Shown: piece by piece, positions 8,123 through 15,501 of the stretch
Position numbering within the stretch: position 1 is the first letter of the stretch
How the letters are laid out: each line of letters opens with the position of its first letter
Assembly: GCA_903933995.1 (NCBI GenBank)
Contig: CAIZMD010000252.1
Span: 1-18,487, forward strand
Origin: an uncultured Bacteroidota bacterium
GTDB lineage: Bacteria > Bacteroidota > Bacteroidia > Chitinophagales > Chitinophagaceae
DNA: 18,487 nt
Reading direction: 5' to 3'
Made by a program: the position numbers and the translations under genes
Notes under the pieces: model-generated
What the model saw: only the letters and a program-made list of their open reading frames with translations
Database searches by the model: none
Told to the model about the DNA's origin: nothing

Positions 8123-8185
8123 AAGATGGGGGATAAATAAACCGGCTTTACCAAACAGATTGGCAGTATTTTGCCCATCTTTAGG
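8118..8185 (+). repeat. Long-armed inverted repeat between the GH3 gene and dxr
   Basis: CCTAAAAGATGGG (8118-8130) can pair with CCCATCTTTAGG (8174-8185), giving 12 bp with one bulged A and a 43-base interior. The 5' arm contains the GH3 stop codon. The 3' arm ends 17 bases before the dxr ATG and is not followed by a T-run. It may be a leader structure for dxr or a processing element. Confidence 0.5.
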
Positions 8186-8202
8186 AAGCCCAAATAAAAC
8201 TA

Positions 8203-9360
8203 ATGACGCAAAAAAGAATCGCCGTATTCGGCTCTACTGGTTCCATAGGTACACAGGCTCTAGACGTGATCAGGGCTAATCCAACCTTGTTTAGTGCTGA
8301 AATCTTAACGGCCCAAACCAATGATACACTCTTGGTGCAACAGGCATTGGAATTCAATCCCAATATTGTTGTAATTGGTGATGACAAAAAATACCAAGCG
8401 GTTAAAGAAGCTTTGGCTTCCACCAATGTAAAAGTTTTTGCAGGGGAAAAGGCCTTAGAAGAAGTGGCTGCCATGGATTGTTATGACATGATGTTGGCAG
8501 GCATTGTAGGTTATGCAGGTCTTAGACCCACTTTGCAAGCCGTGCAAATGGGCAAAGCCGTAGCATTGGCCAATAAAGAAACACTGGTTGTGGCTGGAGA
8601 TATTGTGATGCAGAAAGCCAGAGAACATCGCGCAGCAGTAATACCTGTTGATAGCGAACACTCAGCTATTTTTCAGTGCTTGGTAGGAGAGGGCAATAAC
8701 CCCATTTCAAAAATTATTCTAACTGCCAGTGGTGGTCCTTTCTTGGGTAAGAAACCCAACTTCTTGGTGAATGTAAAAAGGGATCACGCCTTACAACATC
8801 CTAACTGGAGCATGGGTGCAAAGATTACCATTGATTCAGCCACGCTCATGAACAAGGGCTTGGAGATGATTGAAGCTAAATGGTTGTTTGACCTAACACC
8901 TGAGCAGATTCAAGTAGTGGTGCATCCACAAAGTATTATCCATAGCATGGTGCAATTTGAAGACGGAAGTTTAAAAGCACAGATGGGCTTGCCCGATATG
9001 AAATTGCCCATTCAATATGCCATGGCTTTTCCGCATAGAATTGCCAATGATTTTCCTAGATACGATTTTAAGAAACCTCAAACCTTGAGTTTTGAAGAAC
9101 CGGATTTAAAAACATTCCGAAATTTATCACTGGCTATGGAAGCCCTGAAGATGGCGGGTAATATGCCTTGTATTCTAAATGCTGCTAATGAAATTGCTGT
9201 TTATGCATTCCTGCGCAATCGCATTGGATTCTTAGACATGACAGAAGTGGTAGAGCAGAGTATGCAAAAAATGACCTTCATTGAAAAGCCAACCTTGGAA
9301 GAGTATTTTGAAACGGATGGAGAGACGCGTAACTTTGCGGCCTCTTTGATCCATATGTAG
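8203..9360 (+). CDS. dxr: 1-deoxy-D-xylulose 5-phosphate reductoisomerase
   Basis: Dxr (IspC) catalyses the NADPH-dependent conversion of 1-deoxy-D-xylulose 5-phosphate to 2-C-methyl-D-erythritol 4-phosphate, the first committed step of the MEP isoprenoid pathway, in the cytosol. The 385-residue product starts MTQKRIAVFGSTGSIG with the dinucleotide-binding loop at 10-16. It has LANKE (123-127) and the metal-binding VDSEH (Asp150, Glu152), and ATLMNKGLEMIEAKWLF supplies the third acidic ligand (Glu221). TASGGPF and QHPNWSMGAKITIDSA are also characteristic. The length is normal (398 in E. coli). rseP follows after 37 bases on the same strand, probably in one operon. No Shine-Dalgarno is seen. 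Confidence 0.98.
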   Translation: MTQKRIAVFGSTGSIGTQALDVIRANPTLFSAEILTAQTNDTLLVQQALEFNPNIVVIGDDKKYQAVKEALASTNVKVFAGEKALEEVAAMDCYDMMLAGIVGYAGLRPTLQAVQMGKAVALANKETLVVAGDIVMQKAREHRAAVIPVDSEHSAIFQCLVGEGNNPISKIILTASGGPFLGKKPNFLVNVKRDHALQHPNWSMGAKITIDSATLMNKGLEMIEAKWLFDLTPEQIQVVVHPQSIIHSMVQFEDGSLKAQMGLPDMKLPIQYAMAFPHRIANDFPRYDFKKPQTLSFEEPDLKTFRNLSLAMEALKMAGNMPCILNAANEIAVYAFLRNRIGFLDMTEVVEQSMQKMTFIEKPTLEEYFETDGETRNFAASLIHM

Positions 9361-9397
9361 TTGGCATCAAACAAAACAATTAAAATCCAGCATCGGC

Positions 9398-10771
9398 ATG
9401 ATGAATTTATTAGTAATAGATTGGGTGAGTATCGGGGTAAAGACAGGGCAGTTTATCCTGTCATTTTCCATTTTAGTAGTGCTTCACGAATTGGGACATT
9501 TTATTCCTGCGCGCATATTCAAATGCAGGGTTGAAAAATTCTATCTCTTTTTTGATCCTTGGTTTAGTCTTTGGAAAAAGAAAAAAGGCGATACCGAATG
9601 GGGATTGGGTTGGGTGCCATTTGGTGGCTATGTAAAGATCTCAGGCATGATTGATGAGAGCATGGATAAAGAGCAAATGAAGCTACCTCCAGAGCCTTAT
9701 GAATTCAGAGCAAAGCCAGCTTGGCAAAGACTGATCATCATGGTTGGAGGTGTTGTTGTAAACGTGATTTTGGCCATTGTCATTTTTATTGGCATTACCT
9801 GGGTTTGGGGAGAAGAATATTTACCTGCTAAGAATTTAAAATTTGGCGTGCACGCCGATTCCCTGGCTAAGAGCATGGGCATTCAAGACGGTGATAATAT
9901 CTATGCCATTGACGGCAGGGTTGTGGAAGATTTTGGTACTGTAGTTCCAGATATTGTTACTTCAGATGCTAAGAAAATTACGGTTGAAAGAGCAGGTCAA
10001 AAAATAGACTTGGCTATACCCGATGCCTTGATCAAGAACCTCTATAAAAAAGCAGGCAAGCGCCGCGCAGGTGATTTATCTGCTGATTTTATCAGCATGC
10101 GATATCCCGCCATTATTGATTCGGTTGCCAAAACTGCCAATTTTAAAGAAGGTAAGTTTGCCAAAGGCGATACCTTAATTGCGTTTAATAAAAAGGCCTT
10201 CCAATATTTTCACGAATACGAAGCTTTGAACAAGGGCTTTGGGGACTCTGTGGTAGAATTCACTGTAAAACGTGGAGCCGATACCGTTGCGGTAAAAGTG
10301 CAATTGAATAACAAAGGTGCAGTAGGATTTTTCCGAGTAACACCTTATGCTATGTTTGGTACCGTGAGTAAGGATTATAGTTTGGCGCAGGCTATTCCAA
10401 TGGGATTTAATAGATGTTTTGAAACACTTGATAGATATATCACAGGAATCAAACAAATCTTTACTGGTAAGGTAAATGCCAGTGAATCTTTGGGTAGTGT
10501 GATCAGTATTGGAAATACCTTCCCGGGTGTTTGGGATTGGCAAAAGTTCTGGACACTAACTGGTATTTTTTCTATCATCTTAGCCTTTATGAATATTCTG
10601 CCTATTCCTGCATTAGATGGAGGACACGCACTATTCACTTTGTATGAAATGGTTACTGGCCGTAAACCAGGTGACAAGTTCATGGAATACGCTCAAATGG
10701 TGGGTATGGTTCTTTTATTAGGATTAATGGCTTACGCCCTGGGTCTTGACTTCTGGCGTTTGTTTAAATAG
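9398..10771 (+). CDS. rseP: RIP metalloprotease RseP (site-2 protease)
   Basis: RseP is an inner-membrane zinc protease that cleaves transmembrane segments, classically anti-sigma factors during envelope stress, and clears remnant signal peptides. The 457-residue product has VVLHELGHF (His30, Glu31, His34) in the first membrane segment. It has a hydrophobic segment near 110-130, PDZ-like regions (about 147-205 and 230-310), and the third metal ligand in NILPIPALDGG (Asp407) before a last membrane segment near 436-450. The start is the first of two consecutive ATGs (9398 and 9401); either is possible. It follows dxr closely, a common bacterial neighbourhood. No anti-sigma partner is visible here. 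A bulged hairpin after the stop probably ends the transcript. Confidence 0.96.
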   Translation: MMNLLVIDWVSIGVKTGQFILSFSILVVLHELGHFIPARIFKCRVEKFYLFFDPWFSLWKKKKGDTEWGLGWVPFGGYVKISGMIDESMDKEQMKLPPEPYEFRAKPAWQRLIIMVGGVVVNVILAIVIFIGITWVWGEEYLPAKNLKFGVHADSLAKSMGIQDGDNIYAIDGRVVEDFGTVVPDIVTSDAKKITVERAGQKIDLAIPDALIKNLYKKAGKRRAGDLSADFISMRYPAIIDSVAKTANFKEGKFAKGDTLIAFNKKAFQYFHEYEALNKGFGDSVVEFTVKRGADTVAVKVQLNNKGAVGFFRVTPYAMFGTVSKDYSLAQAIPMGFNRCFETLDRYITGIKQIFTGKVNASESLGSVISIGNTFPGVWDWQKFWTLTGIFSIILAFMNILPIPALDGGHALFTLYEMVTGRKPGDKFMEYAQMVGMVLLLGLMAYALGLDFWRLFK

Positions 10772-10777
10772 TTTAAC

Positions 10778-10806
10778 AGGTAGCATTCTTTGGAATGGCT
10801 ACCTTT
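10778..10806 (+). terminator. Hairpin terminator after rseP, overlapping the ssrA promoter
   Basis: AGGTAGCATTC (10778-10788) pairs with GAAT-g-GCTACCT (10793-10804): 11 bp with one bulged G and a TTTG loop. Only a short T-run follows, so termination may be partial. The 3' arm contains the TACCTTTG element of the next promoter. Confidence 0.5.
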
Positions 10807-10807
10807 G
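10800..10807 (+). promoter_or_regulatory. -7 element of ssrA
   Basis: TACCTTTG is a full match to TAnnTTTG and lies 7 bases before the inferred mature 5' end of tmRNA at 10815, the spacing expected for direct initiation. The same octamer serves rplU. No good -33 TTG is seen at 19-21 bases. Confidence 0.55.
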
Positions 10808-10814
10808 CGTTACT

Positions 10815-11183
10815 GGGGTCGTATTGGTTTTGACAGCATATGTCACGGTTGGTGTAAGCATGCAGTGCGTTGGATAATTAGCACTTTAATCTGAATATTC
10901 AAACTTCAAATGGCAATACTCAGTATGCCATGGCTGCTTAATCAGTGATTAAGTAACCATTCGGGCCCCGGCTAAGGTTGGTCTCTTACCTCTTGCCGCC
11001 GCCGACTTAAAACAAAAGAGAATGCTGCAACGGAAGGCTGTGACCGTTGTCTAAGACTATCCAGCTAAGCGTTAGGTTGGTTTGTTTCTTTCCTGCTTAG
11101 TGCCTACAATTAATAAGAAAATAAGCATGTAGAAAGCTAATGGTAGCGATGTTTGGACAGGGGTTCGACTCCCCTCGACTCCA
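10815..11183 (+). ncRNA. ssrA: tmRNA (ssrA), tag GNTQYAMAA
   Basis: tmRNA rescues stalled ribosomes by acting as tRNA-Ala and then as a short mRNA encoding a degradation tag. The 5' end GGGGTCG (10815-10821) pairs with CGACTCC (11176-11182) as the acceptor stem, followed by discriminator A11183. A T-arm with GGTTCGACTCC lies just before. The CCA is not encoded (ACT follows), so it must be added. The tag frame probably resumes at GGC 10912: GGC AAT ACT CAG TAT GCC ATG GCT GCT TAA, ending at 10941, which gives GNTQYAMAA. A hairpin, CTTAAT with ATTAAG, surrounds the stop codon. The downstream region (10950-11100) contains the GC-rich and pseudoknot-like segments expected. The length of 369 is normal. 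The exact resume codon is inferred by comparison with other Bacteroidota tags. Confidence 0.95.
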
Positions 11184-11188
11184 CTTTC

Positions 11189-11226
11189 AAAAGGTCTTGT
11201 AAATCTAGGTTTGCAAGACCTTTTTA
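11189..11226 (+). terminator. Rho-independent terminator of ssrA
   Basis: AAAAGGTCTTG (11189-11199) pairs perfectly with CAAGACCTTTT (11214-11224), an 11-bp stem with a 14-base loop, running into a T-rich tract (TTTTTATTTT). It begins 5 bases after the tmRNA 3' end. Confidence 0.9.
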
Positions 11227-11278
11227 TTTTGATACATTGAATGCTGGATAACCGTTAAATTAGCATTTTTAAACTGTT

Positions 11279-12523
11279 TTGACGTTTATAAAACTCTTGT
11301 CTTTGAAGCATCCCTATTTTAAATATTTGGCCCGTCATTTGTTCAATATTTCTAGAAAATTTGTTGCATTATTGTTGCTACTTTTTATTAGTAGTGATAT
11401 TAGCGCTACCAATAATGATAGTATTCTGATTAATCGTTTATTACAAAGAATTGACTATTTGCAAATCAAAGAAAATGGCATTTTTCCAAAAGGGTCCATT
11501 CCTTCTTATAGAATCTATTCTTTAAATAAAACCAGATACAAAGCGGATATCAATCCTTTTTTCACAGGCTTGGTCTCATTTACATTGAAAGACTTGCTCC
11601 CCAATTTATCGCCATCACAACAACAAAAAGCAAGAGGAATTATTGAACGTGCGCAATTGGTTTATCCAAAGTTCAAGAGTAAAAAATTTCCTGAAAGAAA
11701 TTCTTATAATTTTTGGCCAACAGACACCCTTCAAATTTTCCCGAATGGCGGTTGGCTAAATTTATTCAATAAACAACAAGCATTACCGGATGATTTAGAT
11801 GATACGGTCATTATACTTTTGGCTCAGAATACGGAAGATTCTGTAGCTAAACAAGTGCATGATTTAATGCAATTATATAGGAATGGGTATGAAAAAAATA
11901 TCAGCAATACCTTTGAGGAATATAAAAAAATTGGGGCTTATTCAACCTGGTTTGGAAAGAAAATGCCCGTTGATTTTGAAATTGGTGTACTTGCCAATGT
12001 CTTGTATTTTGTTCAATATTATCAATTACCATGGTCAGGAGCAGATTCTGCAAGCCTAAAACTGATTACTAAAATCATTGAAGACAAAAAATTTATTCTT
12101 TCAGCAAACTACATTTCACCACACTATGTCAAGCCATCCGTAATCTTGTACCATATTTCTAGACTGATGGCTTTAATACCCATACCCGAATTAGAGATAC
12201 TAAAACCCATATTGGTTGCAGAAACAAACAAACTAATATTATCTGAAAAGGGTTTTATGGATCAAGTTTTGTTAAGCACCTCATTGCTTAGATGGGGAGT
12301 TTTGCCACCTAAAATAACCATACAAAATGCCAGTAGTTTAGAAGCGTTGGTTGAGGACGACAGCTTTTTTTTCTTTATAGCCAATATTGCTTCAATGCTC
12401 CCAAATCCATTAAAACAAACGGTAGGAGACATAGGCGTTGGTAAATTTTATTATCATAGTCCTGGATATAATAACTTGCTCTTACTAGAAAATCTTGTCC
12501 TGCATCAAACACAGGGAAAATAA
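11279..12523 (+). CDS. Exported protein of unknown function with a DxDDT motif
   Basis: I do not recognise this 414-residue protein by name. The frame has no ATG near its start; possible starts are TTG at 11279 or TTG at 11339. The second gives MFNISRK followed by a hydrophobic run and SDISA, a standard signal peptide, so 11339 may be correct. The mature part is helix-rich, with GGWLNLF and PDDLDDTVIILLA. Asp172-x-Asp174-Asp175-Thr176 matches the DxDD(T) acid motif of class II terpene cyclases such as squalene-hopene cyclase. The other usual landmarks (a clear set of QW repeats) are not evident, so this may be a remote alpha/alpha-toroid relative or chance. A weak promoter-like TTG-N21-TAGCATTT lies at 11237-11268. 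It sits between the ssrA terminator and an LLM oxidoreductase, and looks more AT-rich than its neighbours. Coding is well supported by length and composition. Confidence 0.75.
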   Translation: MTFIKLLSLKHPYFKYLARHLFNISRKFVALLLLLFISSDISATNNDSILINRLLQRIDYLQIKENGIFPKGSIPSYRIYSLNKTRYKADINPFFTGLVSFTLKDLLPNLSPSQQQKARGIIERAQLVYPKFKSKKFPERNSYNFWPTDTLQIFPNGGWLNLFNKQQALPDDLDDTVIILLAQNTEDSVAKQVHDLMQLYRNGYEKNISNTFEEYKKIGAYSTWFGKKMPVDFEIGVLANVLYFVQYYQLPWSGADSASLKLITKIIEDKKFILSANYISPHYVKPSVILYHISRLMALIPIPELEILKPILVAETNKLILSEKGFMDQVLLSTSLLRWGVLPPKITIQNASSLEALVEDDSFFFFIANIASMLPNPLKQTVGDIGVGKFYYHSPGYNNLLLLENLVLHQTQGK

Positions 12524-12576
12524 GTAGTATTTTTTTCTTCTTAGGCTGACTTAACTTTATCTTCAAATTATTTACT

Positions 12577-13608
12577 ATGGAACTGGGCATTGGCATGTTT
12601 GGAGATTTGAATGTAAGACCTGATGGAAGCATTCAAGATACCGGTGAGCGTTTAAAAGAGCTCATAGAAGAAATTAAATTGATGGACCAAGTTGGTATTG
12701 ATTTCTATGGCATTGGTGAACACCATCGCCCAGACTATGCGGTAGCTTCTCCAGAGATTGTCTTAGCGGCTGCCGCTTCTGTTACCCAAAAAATTAAATT
12801 AGGATCAGCCGTTTCTGTTTTGAGTTCTGCTGACCCAGTAAAACTATATCAAGATTTTGCTACCCTAGATCAATTGTCTGGAGGTAGGGCGGAACTCATG
12901 ACGGGAAGAGGAAGTTTCATTGAATCCTATCCGCTCTTTGGTTATGAATTGGATGACTATGAAGCTTTGTTTGAAGAGAAGTTGGGATTGCTGATGCAGA
13001 TTAACCAATCGCCTAGAATTACTTGGAAAGGGAAATTCAGGGCAGCACTCAAGAACCAATTGATCATGCCCAGAGCCGTGCAAGATCATTTAAATATATG
13101 GGTGGCCATTGGTGGTACACCCGCATCCGTGGTAAGGGCTGCTAAATATGGCTTACCCGTGATGTTTGCCATTATTGGTGGAGATCCTGCTCAGTTTAAA
13201 CCCTTGTTTCAATATTATAAAGATTGCTATCAAGAGTTTGGTCATAGCATGGAAAAGTTTCAAGTTGGGGTACATATGCATGCATTTTTTGGAGATGACG
13301 CACAACAAACAGCAGATGGCTATTATCCCATCTATTCTGGACAAATGGATAGGATTGGTAGAAGCAGGGGATGGCCTCCGTATCAACAAAGACAATACCA
13401 AATTGGAAGAGGTGCCAACGGTCATTTAATTATTGGAGACGCCAACCAAGCCATTGATAAAATTCTTTACCTGCATGAAATGTTTGGGCTAACGCGATTT
13501 TCGGCGCATATGGACGTAGGTGGTCCAAGTCATGCAACGCTGATGAAATCCATTGAAATCTTTGGAACAAAAATTGCACCCAAGGTTCGCGAAGCTTTGA
13601 AAGCTTAA
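12577..13608 (+). CDS. LLM-class (luciferase-like) flavin-dependent oxidoreductase
   Basis: This family of TIM-barrel enzymes uses reduced FMN or F420 for monooxygenation or hydride transfer. The 343-residue product shows the family pattern: ELGIGMFGD at the first strand, GIDFYGIGEHHRPDYAVASP (about 40-59), KIKLGSAVSVLSSADPVKLYQDFATLDQLSGGRAEL (about 72-107) and TGRGSF. Later come IWVAIGGTPASVVRAAKYGLPV and a C-terminal block with LIIGDANQAIDKI and GLTRFSAHMDVGG. This arrangement resembles the monooxygenase-like subgroup that pipelines annotate only at family level. It should be cytosolic. It lies 53 bases after the DxDDT gene on the same strand and may be co-transcribed with it. A moderate hairpin follows the stop. 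The substrate is unknown. Confidence 0.92.
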   Translation: MELGIGMFGDLNVRPDGSIQDTGERLKELIEEIKLMDQVGIDFYGIGEHHRPDYAVASPEIVLAAAASVTQKIKLGSAVSVLSSADPVKLYQDFATLDQLSGGRAELMTGRGSFIESYPLFGYELDDYEALFEEKLGLLMQINQSPRITWKGKFRAALKNQLIMPRAVQDHLNIWVAIGGTPASVVRAAKYGLPVMFAIIGGDPAQFKPLFQYYKDCYQEFGHSMEKFQVGVHMHAFFGDDAQQTADGYYPIYSGQMDRIGRSRGWPPYQQRQYQIGRGANGHLIIGDANQAIDKILYLHEMFGLTRFSAHMDVGGPSHATLMKSIEIFGTKIAPKVREALKA

Positions 13609-13625
13609 GGATTCCGAGATAGATT

Positions 13626-13661
13626 AATTGGCGCTTATATAAAACCGCCATTTTATTTTTT
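13626..13661 (+). terminator. Probable terminator after the LLM oxidoreductase
   Basis: AATTGGCG (13626-13633) pairs with CGCCATTT (13646-13653) with one mismatch and a 12-base loop, followed by a T-rich run (TATTTTTT). It works in the plus direction only; the minus direction has no T-run. It overlaps the stop codon of the convergent M20 gene. Confidence 0.5.
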
Positions 13662-14939
13662 GCTATAGTCAAAGACCAATTGACAAAAAGCTTTCACACC
13701 TACAATAAACCCTGATTCGTCTAAATAAAAATCGGGAGTATGGTGTCCGCCTACTTCGGCTGGATTCTTTCCCTTGGTCATCCCACCCAAGGAGAAAAAT
13801 AGGGTAGGTGCTTTTTCTCCATAAAAAGAAAAATCTTCGGCGGCTGTGGTCCAACTAGATTCTAATACATTGTCTGATCCTGCAGCGCTGAATAAAGAAG
13901 GAACCATTTTCTTAGTAAGTGCTGGGTCATTATAATTGACTAAGGTTTGGGTGGTGATTTCTACATCGGCAGTAGCCCCAGCACTTTCAGCCATTCCTTT
14001 GACCATGCGTTTGATTTTATCATGGGTAGCCAATCTTGTTTTGGCATCCAAAGCGCGAATGGTGCCAGCTAGTTCAGCTGTTTCTGGAATAATATTATTT
14101 CTTAAACCGCTGTGCATGGAGCCAACAGAAATAATCAAAGGAGCTTTGGTTAGATCAGTTTCTCTGCTTACAATTCTTTGTAGTCCTTGCACCACATCAG
14201 CAGCAATAGAAATGGGATCCGTACTCAACCAAGGCATGGCCCCATGGCTACCTTTTCCATGAATCACAATTTTAAATTGGTCTGCTGAAGCTTGCGCCGA
14301 TCCTGATTTATAAGCCAACATACCTGCAGGCATGGATGCTGCCATATGCAAACCAAATACTACGTCTAATTTGGGATTATCCATGGCGCCTTCTTTGATC
14401 ATCAGTGGAGCACCAGCTTCCTCATTATTGGGAGCACCTTCTTCTGCTGGTTGAAACAAAAACACTACGGTTCCTGCCAGATCTTTTTGCATCTCTTTTA
14501 ATGTTTTTGCAGTAGCCATTAAAATGGCAGTATGTGCGTCATGACCACAGGCATGCATTACGCCAACGGGTTGACCATTGTATTCTCCTTTTACTTTGGA
14601 TGCAAATGGAATGGGTGTTCTTTCTACAATCGGAAGCGCGTCTATATCGGCCCGCAGGCCAATATTGGGTCCAGGTTTGCCACCTTTTAAAATAGCAACC
14701 ACCCCTGTTTTGGCAATGGGATATTTTACTTCTAAACCAATTGATTTGAGATAGTCTGCTATAAAAGCGCCTGTTTTGAATTCCCTATTAGACAACTCTG
14801 GATTTTGGTGAAAATGTTGACGCCACTGAATTAATTGTGGTTCAATTTTGCTCACTAATGCGGAATAATTTTTAGGTAATTCTTGGGCAGATATTTGCAA
14901 TGCAAAAACAAGGCTGATTGCCGAAAATAACTTTCTCAT
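13653..14939 (-). CDS. Exported M20D-family amidohydrolase (N-acyl amino acid hydrolase type)
   Basis: M20D enzymes are two-zinc hydrolases that cleave N-acyl or N-aryl amino acids; relatives include hippurate hydrolase and plant IAA-amino-acid hydrolases. The 428-residue product starts with a signal peptide (MRKLFSAISLVFALQISAQ), so it should act in the periplasm or outside. Metal-site motifs are intact: GLRADIDALP (94-103), HACGHDAH (Cys131, His133, His136), QPAEEG (Glu166, Glu167), VFGLH (His198) and VGGHHTPDF (His399/His400). A dimerisation-type insert with VIHGKGSHGAMP follows residue 200. It is the last minus-strand gene after queD and the Rrf2 regulator, separated from the regulator by 92 bases holding a perfect palindrome, so it may have its own control. 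The exact substrate is unknown. Confidence 0.94.
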   Translation of the reverse strand: MRKLFSAISLVFALQISAQELPKNYSALVSKIEPQLIQWRQHFHQNPELSNREFKTGAFIADYLKSIGLEVKYPIAKTGVVAILKGGKPGPNIGLRADIDALPIVERTPIPFASKVKGEYNGQPVGVMHACGHDAHTAILMATAKTLKEMQKDLAGTVVFLFQPAEEGAPNNEEAGAPLMIKEGAMDNPKLDVVFGLHMAASMPAGMLAYKSGSAQASADQFKIVIHGKGSHGAMPWLSTDPISIAADVVQGLQRIVSRETDLTKAPLIISVGSMHSGLRNNIIPETAELAGTIRALDAKTRLATHDKIKRMVKGMAESAGATADVEITTQTLVNYNDPALTKKMVPSLFSAAGSDNVLESSWTTAAEDFSFYGEKAPTLFFSLGGMTKGKNPAEVGGHHTPDFYLDESGFIVGVKAFCQLVFDYSKK

Positions 14940-14972
14940 GTAGTAGGTTTGAAATCAAGCTACTAAACTATT

Positions 14973-14994
14973 TTCAAAAGTCTTAGCTTTTGAA
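14973..14994. promoter_or_regulatory. Perfect 22-base palindrome, possible operator of the M20 gene
   Basis: TTCAAAAG and CTTTTGAA form an 8-6-8 inverted repeat centred about 44 bases upstream of the M20 start codon and 48 bases past the Rrf2 stop. No T-run follows on either strand, so it is unlikely to be a terminator. Its size suits a dimeric regulator, and the adjacent Rrf2 protein is an obvious but unproven candidate. Confidence 0.4.
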
Positions 14995-15031
14995 CAAATA
15001 AATTGGATGCAATGGCTTGGTTAGAAGTCTG

Positions 15032-15472
15032 TTACAGTGAATTGTTCACCAAGAAATTAGCGGGTTGGCTAGGATCTGCCAATTGTAGAATGGTTTTGGT
15101 TTCAAAGAGTTTGATCAACTGCTTTTTAATGGGTTGGTACTGATAATGCATGGGGCAGGGTTTTGTCTCTGAACAATTGTTCAAACCTAGAATGCATTTA
15201 ATAAACAAGTCTTGTTCATCCATGGCTTCCAACACTTTGCGAATGGGCAATTGTTTGGCGTCTTCGGTAATATAAAATCCACCATTGGGTCCTCTAACAG
15301 AACTGATGATACAATTATCCTTGGTGAGTAATTGCAAAATTTTAGCCGTGAAACTGGGTGGAGAATCAATGGCATTGGCAATTTGATTCAAACTCAATTT
15401 TTTGTCTGAGTTAGATTCTTGGGCAATGTAAATAGTGGCCCTCAAAGCATATTCTGTTGACTTTGAAAACAT
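15032..15472 (-). CDS. Rrf2-family transcriptional regulator with Fe-S cysteines (NsrR/IscR-like)
   Basis: Rrf2 proteins are winged-helix repressors that often sense iron-sulfur status or nitric oxide. I chose the ATG at 15472 because MFSKSTEYALRA is the standard Rrf2 opening; an upstream ATG at 15499 would add nine atypical residues. The 146-residue product has the helix-turn-helix LSLNQIANAIDSPPSFTAKILQLL (about 27-49, with the recognition helix in the second half) and the wing VRGPNGGFYI. Three cysteines (Cys93, Cys100, Cys106) have spacing x6 and x5, close to IscR (x5, x5) and NsrR (x4, x5) cluster ligands. The C-terminal stretch KPCPMHYQYQPIKKQL is NsrR-like. It lies 29 bases after queD on the same strand, probably in one transcript. 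Targets may include this operon or the M20 gene; nothing in the sequence proves which. Confidence 0.9.
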   Translation of the reverse strand: MFSKSTEYALRATIYIAQESNSDKKLSLNQIANAIDSPPSFTAKILQLLTKDNCIISSVRGPNGGFYITEDAKQLPIRKVLEAMDEQDLFIKCILGLNNCSETKPCPMHYQYQPIKKQLIKLFETKTILQLADPSQPANFLVNNSL

Positions 15473-15501
15473 AGCAATCGTTTTATAAAATAGATTCAAT
15501 T

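Noticed and set aside
11160..11190. tmRNA 3' end as an integration (att) site
   Set aside because: No second copy of the tmRNA 3' end, no integrase and no phage-like genes are found downstream in the window.
13166..13429. 87-codon plus-strand frame inside the LLM oxidoreductase gene
   Set aside because: It is fully contained in a strong family match in another frame; a shadow frame.
14973..14994. Palindrome as a terminator of the Rrf2 gene
   Set aside because: The sequence after the stem on the minus strand is A-rich, not a T-run.
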